Assembly (NCBI GenBank): GCA_030834895.1
Contig: JAUQXA010000059.1
Coordinates: forward strand, 186,001 to 250,000
Length of the DNA stretch: 64,000 nt
Direction: 5' to 3'
Origin: Anaerolineales bacterium
GTDB lineage: Bacteria; Chloroflexota; Anaerolineae; Anaerolineales; Villigracilaceae
Shown here: in pieces, positions 25,743 to 37,800 of the stretch
Position numbering within the stretch: the first letter of the stretch is position 1
Layout of the letters: the number at the start of each line of letters is the position of its first letter
Notes under the pieces: generated by a model
Told to the model about the DNA's origin: nothing
The model's database searches: none
The model's input: the letters and a program-made list of their open reading frames with translations, nothing else
Program-made: the position numbers and the translations under genes

Positions 25743-25770
25743 TTTTGGTAGGTTTCGCTGTTTTTATTTT
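25726..25770 (+). terminator. Terminator sharing the 3' strand of riboswitch copy 1
   Basis: CAGCGAAACC (25726-25735) pairs perfectly with GGTTTCGCTG (25751-25760) and runs into TTTTTATTTT. Its left arm is the conserved 3' strand of the aptamer, so aptamer folding and termination exclude each other. This predicts that ligand turns expression on. Confidence 0.88.
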
Positions 25771-25823
25771 AATGGTTAAGCCTTTTTGCCAGAATCACCA
25801 ATTTCATTTCGAGAGGTATTCTT

Positions 25824-28800
25824 ATGAATCATTCCGCACGCTCCATTGTTCTGGCTGTATTCCTGGCGCTTGCACTGGCATTGGCGCAGGTTTCCCCGGT
25901 GCAGGCGGCAAGCCTGCCGGTGGAGATCAACAAGCAGTTCACTCCATTGCAGATCGACGCTGGCGGTGAATCGACCCTCAAGATCACGATCTTCAATCCC
26001 AACATATATCCATTGACAGCCGTCGCGTTTACCGACAACCTGGTTGGCGTGCAGCCGGGCTTGTTCATCGTCGACTATTTGGGATCAGGCTCCGGGGTGG
26101 TCAGCAACTCCTGCGGCCCAGTGGGCTCTGTCACAGCCAATCCGGGTGCAACCACGATCAGCCTGACCGGAGGCACTGTTCCCGCGCAGACCACGGTTCC
26201 GGGACAATGTTCGATCGAGGTTGCGGTCAGTTCCGTTACGGAAGGCAACCTGATCAACCGGATCACCGCCGGCGCATTAACCGCCACCGGCGCGGAGGGC
26301 CCCATCGTCAACACCTCGCCGGCCAGCGCCACCATCTCGGTCATCGCGGTGGACCCGCCCTCGATGAGCAAGGGCTTCAACCCAAACACCATCTACGTCG
26401 GCCAAACCAGCCAGCTCACCATCCGCATCAACAACAACGACGCGGACACCAATCTGACCGAAGTTTCCTTTACAGACAGCCTGCCCGCCGGCGTCAAGCT
26501 ATCCACCCCGGCCTCCCCGGTCATGACAGGCTGCGGTGCGGGGACGCTTACCGCGGTCGACGACACAACCACAGTCTCCCTCAGCGGCGGGACCGTCACA
26601 CCCAGCGTGGACTGCATCATTCGCGTCAATGTGACCGGCGTGGGCGGGGAATACACCAACATCATCCCGGCCGGCCCGCTCAATCCCAACTCGCTTCACA
26701 CCAGACAGGGCGTGACCAACGGCAGCGACGCCCGCGCCGACTTGAACATCCAGCCTGTGGTGATCAGCAAAGCTTTTGCGCCCAACGCCATCAACGCGGG
26801 TGATACGGCCGTCCTGACCATCACCCTCCAAAACCCGACCCTTTCAGACTATACCGGGGCAAGCATCACCGACACCATGCCGACGGGATTGACCGTGCTG
26901 GCGGCGCCTGTCCCAGCCACCACATGTACCGGCGGCATTGTAACCCTAGTCAGTACGGTAAACCCCAATGACTCGGTCCGGTTGACCGGCGGCACGATTC
27001 CCGCCAGGGTTCCACCCGCCGCGCTGGGGACTTGTACCATCACGGCCACCGTCCGCGCCAATTTCACCGGGGCTGGCGGCGTGCTCACGAATCAAATCCA
27101 GCCGGGCGATTTCAGAGCCAACGGCGGGTTGGTAACGAACGTCAATTGGGTAAGGACCGACATTACCGTCACCCCCGCGTTGACCGGCACAAAGGCTTTT
27201 TCAAACCCGCCGTATGCCGTCATCCCCTTGAATGGAACTGCGACCGTCCGGATCACGTTGAACAACAACAGCTCCACCGCCTTTACAGATGTTGACTTTA
27301 CGGATACGCTGCCGGCAAATCTGGTAATCTCCGGCACACCCGCCTCCCCGCAATGCGGCGGGGCGATCACCTTCACCCCTGGTCCCGCCCCCGCCGGTTC
27401 CGTGACCCTTACGAATGGGACGATCCCGGCGAACTCCTCATGCACGATCAATTTCGATGTGACGAGCGTCACCCCCGGCACGTATTCGAACTCGCTCGAC
27501 CCGGGCAGCGTCAACGCCTGCACCGCCGCATTGGGATGCGTGGGCAACGGCTCCGCCATCACCACCGGCACCGATCTGACTGTGGTCAACGCGCCGGTGC
27601 TTCCCATGGAAGTGGGCAAGAACTTCAGCCCTGCCAACGTTTTGGGGAGCATCACCCGCGTGACCATCACCGTCACCGCCCCATTGGATATCGCTGTTAG
27701 CAACATCAACCTGATCGACACGCTCCCAACAGATCAGGCAACCGGCTTAAACCAGATGACTGTCAGCACGACCCCCGGCTTCGCCACAACCTGCCCGGGC
27801 GGGGCCGTCTCGACAAACCCGGGAAGAACCCAGTTGATTCTAAACGGCGCCTCGCTTGCCGCGGGAGCCAGCTGCACCTTCTCCGCAAATGTCACTGCTC
27901 CATCCGGCGTGTACATCAATGACATTCCCACGGGCGCGATCCAAACCACACAGTTGCGCACCAACCAACTCGATACCGCCACCGCCACCGCGAGCCTGAC
28001 CAGCATGACCATGCGCAAGGCCTTCTACCCGAAGGTGGTGCAGGCGGACGGGAAATCCACACTGACCATCACGCTGGAGAATACATCCCCGCTCCCGCTG
28101 AAGAACCTCGACCTGACCGACCTCCTGCCCGGCAACACCACCAACGGGGTGGTGATTGCCAACCCGGCAAATGCCATTACCACATGTGAAATCCTGCCGC
28201 TTGAACCCGCCTCCATCACCGCCGCGCCGGGGACGCAAACCATTCGCCTGCAGAACGGCACCGTCCCCGCCCAGGTTGCGGGGATTGATGGCATCTGCAC
28301 CATCACCCTCGATGTGCAGGGCAAGTCCTCCTCTCCCAATACCTCCACAGATTACCCCAATACCATCCCGGTGACCAATGTTTCCGCCACAGAAGGGGTG
28401 GGCGGCCCGGCCCTGCGCCCGCTTTCCCCGGCAACCGATACACTGACCGTCCGCAAGCTGGAGATGGGCATTGTAAAGGGCTTCGACCCGGTCCTCGTCT
28501 ACGGCGGTGCCACCTCCACCATGACCGTCAGGCTCATCAACCCCAACAGCACCACGCTGACCGGCATCACCTTTACCGACAATTTCGCTTCCATCTCGTC
28601 CGGCATCATCCTGGCGAACCCGCCCATGTTCGATACCGGCACCTGCGGCGGGACCTTGACCGGAGCGCCGGGCGCTTCATCCTTCACCTTCAGCGGCGGC
28701 ATCCTGTACCCCAACCGCCCCTGTGAAATGACCCTGCGGGTGATCATGAACGAGAACGGCAACCGCACCAATGAAATCCCCGCCTACGACCCCCTTAATC

Positions 28801-31800
28801 CGGCGGCCGGCGGGGTGACCACCTTCAACGGCGTTTACAACGAAGACCCCACCCAGGCTTCACTGACCAACCTGCCGGGTCTCAGCGTGGTGAAGGTGTT
28901 CAACCCCAACCCCGTAAACATCAATGACGCCGTGCAAATGACCATCACTATTTCCAACACCAGCAATGTAGCGGTGGTCAACATGGGGCTGCTGGATGAA
29001 TTCCCCACAGCGCCGTTGGGGCTGGTTGTGGTCGACGGTCCCGGTGCGGCCGACGACCCCATCAATAATTGTACAGACACGGGCGCTCCCGCGACGCTTG
29101 TCTCTTCAACGACCGGGCTTCCTCTTAGCACCGGAGACACGGGTATTCGCCTGACGGGCGGCAGTTTACAGGGCAAGGGGTCACCCCTGCCCAACCCGCA
29201 CGAGACATGCACGATCCAACTCTATGTCAGGTCGTCCAACCCGGGTGCTTTCGAAAATATCATCCCCGTCGGCAATATAATGGGAACGACGCCGGGCGGC
29301 GAACTCGTACAAAACCTCAACCCCGGCTCCGACATCCTGCGCGTGGGCAGTTTGTACAGCCTCGGCAACCGCGTCTGGCTCGACACCGATAACGACGGGG
29401 CGATCGATTCCAACGAAGTGGGCGTGGACGATGTGGTGGTCCAGTTATATTCCGCCGACGGAAGCGGTAATCCCATGGGGCCCGTCCGCCGCACCGAGAT
29501 CACCGACCAGGGCGGTTATTACCGTTTCGACGACCTGGAACCCGGTGATTACGTGGTGGTCATCCCGAGGGATAACTTTACCAATATTGGGGCCGGGGAT
29601 GTCGCTCCGCTCGACGCATTGACCGGCTATTGGAGCACGGGGACTTCCATTAATGCCAGTAACGTTCTCAGCGACTCCACCGTCACCGACCCCGATAATA
29701 ATACTGACAGCGACGAGAACGGCGTCACCCAAACGGCCGGCGCATTCAATGGCGCGGTCATCAGCCGTGCCGTCACGCTGGGACCCGGCGCCAGCGAACC
29801 CACCAACGACGCAGATAGGCCGCTTGCCAACCCCTTTGGCGAGTCGCCGAACGATTACAGCAACCGCACGGTGGACTTCGGCTTCTACCGCCTCTCGGTC
29901 GGCGACCTGGTCTTCGTGGACTCGAATGGCAGCGGCACATATGGCGCGGGCGATTCGACCATGTCCGGCGCCAGGGTCCAATTGTTTGCCGGAAACGGGA
30001 CGACCGAAATCAACGTCGGTCCCGATGGAGTTTTGGGAACCAGCGACGACGCGCCCAACGGGCTGACTACCGACGCAACGGGAGAATACTTCTTCGACGG
30101 GCTGGCCGCGGGCAATTACGTGGTCAAGGTCACGCCGCCTCCCGCCGGGGGCTACTCCAGCACAACGGATTCAGCCGATACCACCACGCCGAATTCCAAC
30201 GTCAACAACAACGACAACGGCCTCGGCACAGGCACGGGACAGGTGTCCAGCAACCCGGTCACATTAACACCGGGATCCTCCGGTGCGCAAAATCAGAACA
30301 CGATTACGCAGGCAACCGGCGCCACCCACAATCCAACAATGGACTTTGGTTTCCTGCTCTACAGCCTCGGCAACCGTGTCTGGTTCGATACGGATGACGA
30401 CGGTAGCATCGACGCCGGGGAAGTTGGCGTCAGCGGGGCGCGCGTCCAACTCTTCAACTCCGGCGGGACGGAGATCTTTGTGGGGGCGGACGGCATCCTC
30501 GGCACCACAGACGATGCCACGGGTGGCGTATTTACCAACAGCACCGGCTACTATCGTTTCGATAACCTGCCCGCCGGCGACTATGTCGTCCGGGTATCGA
30601 ACAGCAATTTCACCAGCGGCCCGTTGAGAGGCTACTGGAGCAGCGGCACGCTGATGGATGCAAGCGGAAACCTCAGCGACAGCACATCCAACGACGTGGA
30701 CACCGATGTCGACGACAGCGACGAGAACGGCATCACCACCTTCTCCAGCGCTTCGATCACCTCGGTCAACCCGATCAATTACGTCTCCTCCGCGCCCATC
30801 ACGCTTGGCGGGGTTCCCCCCGAACCCACCGGCGAGACCGACCTTTCCGGCGGGCAGGGCACGGTGGATGACCATGCCAACATGACGGCGGACTTCGGCT
30901 TCTATCGCACCGCCATCGGAAACCTGGTCTTTGTCAACAGCCTCGCTGGCGGCACCGACGATGGCGACTACGATGTGGGACTGGATAATCCCCTTCAAAA
31001 TGCGGTGGTTACGCTGTACGCAAGCGACGGCACCACGCAGGTCCCCACCGGTGCGGACGGGGTCCTCGGTTCCGGCACGGACAATAATACCGGCATCACC
31101 ACCCCCGCGACCGGCATCTATGCCTTCAACGGCCTGCCCGCCGGCGACTACGTGGTCAAGGTCACCCCACCCGCCGGTTATTCCAGCATTGTAGATACAG
31201 CAAACGCCGCTGACACCACCGACCCGGATACCAACGCCGACAACAACGACAACGGCATCGGCGTGGCGGCCGGGCAGGTCTCCAGCGGCGCGCTGACCAT
31301 GAGTCCCGCAACGGAAACCCTTTCCGCAACCATCACCCGCAATGATGCCACCGGCACCACCACCGACGCCAGCGTGGACTTCGGCTTCATCTCGCCCACC
31401 TACAGCCTCGGCAACCGCGTCTGGTACGACACGAACAACAACGGCGTAATTGACGTGGGCGAGACCGGCATTAACGGTGTGACTGTCAGGTTGTACCAGG
31501 ATACAAACGGCAATGGATCATATAACGCGGGCGATGCACTTATTGCTTCGGCAACCACTGCCGCCATCGGTGGAGTCAATGGCTACTACCGCTTCGACAA
31601 TCTTGCCGCTGGCGAATATGTTGTGGTGCTTCCCACTCCCCCGGCGGGCTATTGGAGCAGCGGCACGCGCCGGGCGGATGCGAGCGGCGTCATAACAGAT
31701 ACCTTTGGACCAGATCCGGACAACGACACAGACATCGACGACAACGGCATCACCACCTTCACCACCCCGGCTAACCCGGAGGAGGCTGCCGTCAGTTATG

Positions 31801-34800
31801 TTTCCTCTGCGGCTGTGACTTTGGGTCCCGGCTCCGCCGAACCTGTCAGTGAGAACGATCCGGCCGCTCCTTTCTGGCAGGGCACGAGCGACAACCGCGC
31901 CAACATGACCGTGGACTTTGGCTTCTACCGCACCCGCATCGGTGATCTGGTCTTCATCGACAACAACAACGACGGATTTTACAACGCGGGCGACGCCGTT
32001 CTGCCGGGCGCAACCGTGCAGTTGTTCACCAGCGACGGCTTGATCCAAATCGGCGCCAATGTGACCACCCCGGCCGCCGGCACTTACGCCTTCACAAACC
32101 AGCCGGAAGGGAATTATGTGATCAAGGTCACACCACCGGTCGGTTACTCCAGCGCGATCGACACGGCTGGCAGCGCCAATCCCAATAGCAATGTGAATAA
32201 CGACGACAACGGCATCGGCACAGCCGCCGGCATCGTGGTCACCTCCAGCGGCACCTTGACGATGAACCCCGGCACGGATGCCGCGAAACCCAACCGCACA
32301 ATCACCGCCGGCAACACCCAGGATAACACTGTAGACTTCGGCTTCGTCCCCCTGCGATTCAGCCTCGGCAACCGCGTTTGGTTCGATACGAACAATAACA
32401 ATCTGTATGATAACGATGGACCGGGCGGCAACCCCGATGAAATGGGCGTGAGCGGCGTGCGGGTTGATCTATACAGGGACACGAACAACGATAACGTACC
32501 TGATGGCGCATCCATCGGCTTTGCAACCACCGACGCCAATGGTTATTACCGCTTCGACAACCTGCTTGCAGGGAATTACATTGTAAGAATCCCCGCCGAT
32601 AACTTCATTGACAGCGGCGCACCAGACCCATACAAGAGTCTGGTAGGCTACTGGAGCAGCGGCACAACCATTGCCAATAACGGCACGGTGAGCGACAGCA
32701 CCAGCCTGGTCGCCAACGACCCGGACAACGATACCGACAACGATGAAAACGGCGTCACCACTTTTGCCGGCAATAATGTGAGTTATGTCTCCTCGGCAGC
32801 AGTCACCCTCGGTCCCGGCAACACCGAGCCAACCACCGACAACGACCCCGTCACCAACCCTGAAGCCGGCGAACAGGTCAACAACCAGAGCAACCGCACG
32901 GTGGACTTCGGTTTCTACCGCACGCAAGTCGGTAATCTGGTCTTCTACGACGCCGACACCAGCGGGCATTACAACGCCGGCGATACGCCCATCGCCAATG
33001 CGTTGGTACGCCTGTACGCGGCGGACAACACGACCGATCTAATCCCCGGCGGCATCCTCACCGACGCCGGCGGTAACTATCTCTTTGGCGGCCTGCCCGC
33101 GGGCGACTATATCGTCAAAGTGGATACACCAGCCGGGCTGATCGGCACGATTGACTCGAACCCCCAAAACGATAACGACAACCCCGACACCAATGTGGAT
33201 AACAACGACAACGGCGACGGGCAAAGCTCCGGGCTGGTCACTTCCGATATCACGGACCGCCTGACCACAACCCCCGGCTCGACAGGCGCATTGGGCAACA
33301 ACACCGTCACATTGGCCACCGGCACCACCGTCAACCCAACGGTGGACTTCGGCTTCGTCCATGCCTACTCGGTCGGCAACCGCGTCTGGTACGACACAAA
33401 CAACGACGGCGTGTTGGATGCTGGCGAAAGCGGCATCAACGGCGTGCGCGTACAGTTGTTCAATTCTGTCGGGACGGAAATCATCACCGGCGCCGATGGC
33501 AGGCGCGGCACAGCCGATGATGGTTGGGGTCCAGATGGCATAAGCGGCAACGGCGATGACGGCGCGGGCGGCTTGTTTACCTCAGGAGGCGGCTACTACC
33601 GCTTCGATGACCTGCCCGCCGGTGATTATGTGATCCGTATCCCCGCCGACAATTTCCGTAACGTGGGCGCGGGCGACACCGTCCCCGGCGACCCGCTGCG
33701 CGGCTACTGGAGCACAGGCGTCACTATCAGCAACGCGGGTGTCATCAGCGAAAGTCTCACCAACGATCCGGACAACGACCGCGACGCTTTCAACGGCACA
33801 ATCCTGACCAGCGATGAAAACGGTCGGACCGTCTTCTCCGCCCCTGGCGTTGTGGATTACGTTGTCGCCGACACAGTCACGCTGGGCGCGAGCGCCGAGC
33901 CATTGAACGACAACGACCCGCTCCCTAACCCGGCGGCGACTGAAGCGCCCAATGACCGCAGCAACCGTACTGTGGACTTCGGCTTCTATCGCGTCGAGAT
34001 CGGCAATCTGATCTTCAGCGACAACGATATCAGCGGGCATTTCAACGCAGGCGATACCGCTCTTAGCGGCGTGCTTGTCCACTTATTTGCTTCCAACGGT
34101 ACAACCGAGATCATCACTGGCGCGGACGGAATCCCCGGCACAGCGGACGACGGTTTGGGTCCCGACGGCGTTGCGAGCGGCGGCGATGACGGCACCGGCG
34201 GCATCCGCACCGATGCGGCAGGTAGCTACCTGTTCTCAGGATTACCGCAGGGTAATTACATCATCAAGGTGGATGCGCCGGCTGGTTCGGTCAGCACGAT
34301 TGACTCCAACCCACAAGCCGACAACGACAATCCCAATACGAACACCGACAACAACGACAACGGTGACGGCGTAGCGGGCGGAACTGTGACCTTCGACACG
34401 GGTGATTCTCTGACCATGAATCCGGGCGTGGATGCTGCGAAACCCAACCGCACCGTATCCAACGCCACCGGAACCACCACTGACCCGACCATTGACTTTG
34501 GCTTCGTCGGCATGGTGGCCATCGGCAACCGAGTCTGGATCGACGACGGCGCTGGCACATTCGCCAATGCCAACAACGGCAGACTGGATGCAGGCGAGGT
34601 CGGCGTGAACAATGTCACCGTCCAACTCTATGGGCTGGGCGCCGATGGAATCGCCGGAACAGTGGATGACAACCTGGTCCGCACAACATCAACAGCGAGC
34701 ATTGGAGCCAATGCGGGCTACTATCAATTTGACAATCTCTTCCCCGGACAATACTACGTCAAGATTCCCGCCAGCGAGTTTAGCACAGGAGGCGACCTGA

Positions 34801-37800
34801 TTGGCTATGCTTCCTCAGTCGGGAACGGCGGATCAGGTGACGATGACGACCAGTCCGGCGTGAATGGCGATGAGAATGGCGTTGACAATGCCGACCTTGC
34901 CTCCAATGGTATTGTCACTCCGATTTACACCCTGCTGCCAGGCACCGAACCAACCACCGATGAACATGTTGGCATGTACACAGGAGCCCTCAGCAATGAC
35001 AGTGTAAATTTCACGGCGGACTTTGGTTTCTTTTATCCGTTGAGCATCGGCAACCGCATCTTCCTCGATAATGGTGCGGGTATTGCCGCGTTCCTCGATA
35101 ACGGCATCATGAATGCCGGCGAACTCCCAATTGAGAACGTGCGCGTCGAACTCTGGCGGGATACCAACGGCACAGCAGGCCTGCAAGTTTCAGGCGCAAC
35201 CTCCGATACCCTGCTCCGCTTTGACATAACTGACATAGGTGGTTATTACCTCTTTGATGGATTAAATGCCGGCGAATACTATGTTCACATCCCGGCAGTC
35301 AACTTTACTACGGGTGCATTGCAAGGGACGAACAACAGCACTCCCACCGGAGCGGAAAATGCCGGCGTGGCGGGTAATCCCTACACACCCAACACAGACC
35401 GCGATGACAACGGCGTGAACAACACCCGCCCCGATCTCAACGGCATTTCCAGCGGACCGGTCCTCCTCGTGCGGGATAACGAACCCATCAACGAAAGCGA
35501 ACTAAGCGCCGATACGGGAGTCGCCTTTGGCAACGACCCAACCACGGATGATGGTCCCAACTCGCGCGGACGTTATGGCGAAAGTGACAACAACAGCAAC
35601 CTGACAGTGGACTTTGGCCTCGTACCAGTCTACTCACTCGGCAACCGCGTCTGGCTGGATACCGGTGGTACAACTGGCACACCCAATAACGGCGTCATGG
35701 ATGGTGACGAGGCAGGCATTAACGGCGTTGCCGTCCGCCTCTACCGCGACTCAAACGATGATGGCACGCCAGACGGACCAAGCATTTCCACAACCGCCAC
35801 CGATGCTAACGGCTATTACCGCTTCGATAACCTGACCGCCGGCACTTACATTGTGGAAGTCGTGCCCCCAGTGGGACTTGGAAGCACAGTGGATGCCAAC
35901 CAGGACGCCGACGACAATGTGGACAATAATGACGATGGTGTCCTCGTGCTGGTCAGCGACGAAGTCCGCAGCAGACCGATCACCCTCGGCGACCTGCCTG
36001 AACCCACAGGCGAGGAACCGACGCCCAACCCTGATTCTGCCAACGGCGAAGCACCCGATGCCCAGTCCAACCGCACAGTGGACTTTGGATTTGTGGGTGC
36101 GGTTGCCATTGGTAACGTGGTTTGGCTCGATACCGGTGCGGGCTACAACAACGGCATCTATGAACCTGCCGACGAAAATGGCGTGGATAACGTCACTGTT
36201 CAACTCTTCACCGCGGCTGGGGTTGAAGTTCCGGTCGGACCGGACGGAATTCTCGGTACAGCAGACGATACTCCGGGCGGCATGGTCACTTCCGGCGGCG
36301 GCTACTACAGCTTCGATAGGCTCATCCCCGGCAACTACTATGTTTATATTCCCGCCGCGGAATTCCAGGCTGGCGGAGAACTCTACACCTACCTCTCATC
36401 CACTGACAGTATCCCCGCCACGACCAGCCAGGCAGATGACAACAACGCCGACGAAAACGGCATTGATGGCACTCTCGCCAACCCGCTGATCGTGAACGGT
36501 ATTCGTACCCTCACCTATACCCTCACCCCCGGCGCCATGCCCACAGGTGAAGGCCAGTCCAATTACACCGGCACACTACCCGACAACAGTGTTAACTTCA
36601 CCGCCGACTTTGGCTTCATCGAAGCATACAGTCTCGGCAACCGCGTCTGGTTCGATGATGATAAGAACGGTCTTCGCAACGGAACAGAGCCGGGACTCGA
36701 TAATGTCACTGTCAACCTGTACCTTGAAAGCGACCCTGTCACCATTATTAGGATAACCACCACTGATGTTGACGGTTACTACCGCTTCGATGACCTCGTG
36801 GCTGACAGCTACATTGTGGAAGTCGTGCCCCCGGCGGGTTATGCCAGCACAGTGGACGCAGGCGACCCCGACACGGATGTCGATGATGACGATGACAACG
36901 GTGTTAACTTTATTGGTAGTAATGTCCGCAGCGATTCGGTTACGCTTGGCCCGGGAGGGATCGAGCCGGAAACTGAAGACAATCCCACAACCAACCCGGA
37001 GGCAACTCTCGGCGAAGCACCTGATAACCGTTCCAACCGCACTGTGGATTTTGGTTTTGTCGACTCCACTGCCACCAGTGAGAAACAACTCACTGCCACG
37101 ACCATGATGGATACAGACCCCACCACAGGCAATCCCATCGCCGGTACGGATGTCACTGCCACACCGCGGGTTGCCATCGGAGAAATCCTGACTTATGTGG
37201 CAAGGTTGCGAATCCCGTCAGGCTCAACTCTTACAAGCCTTGGAGCGGCCGATCAGTTGGACGATGGGCTGGCCTTTGTCGGCTGCGACAGCATCATTGC
37301 CAGCGATCCCGGATTGACCACCAATTTGGTTGGAGGTTTTGATGCCGCATGTAACAACCCTGGCATAACTCCACCGGCCAATCCCCTGATTTCCCCGCGA
37401 ACGGGTGGTTACAACGATGCTGGGCGGATTAATTTTTCACTTGGGGATGTAACCAATGCCACAGCGGACACACAAATTCTAGCCATCACCTATCGGGTGA
37501 TTGTACTGGACATTCCAAGCAACCAGAATGGTGTCGGCGGACTCAACAATAGCGTCATCTGGTCATGGGGCGGCGGCAATCAACTGCCTGCCCAGGCGAA
37601 CCCTGTGGAAATCGTCGAACCCGATCTATCCATTGATAAACGGTCAACGCCAAGCACCGCACCCATTGGTGCCAATATCAGCTTTAACATCTCCATTGCT
37701 CATACAGCGGAAAGTTCAATGGATGCCTTCGATGTGGTTGTCAGTGACATCCTGCCTACCGGGCTGCAATATGTTGCCGGCTCCCTGCAATTTGCAGGCG

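Noticed and set aside
29445..36203. Many long open frames of 100-250 codons antisense or out of frame within the giant adhesin gene
   Set aside because: They follow from GC-rich repeated Asp/Asn/Gly/Thr codons; their peptides repeat with the domains and match no family.
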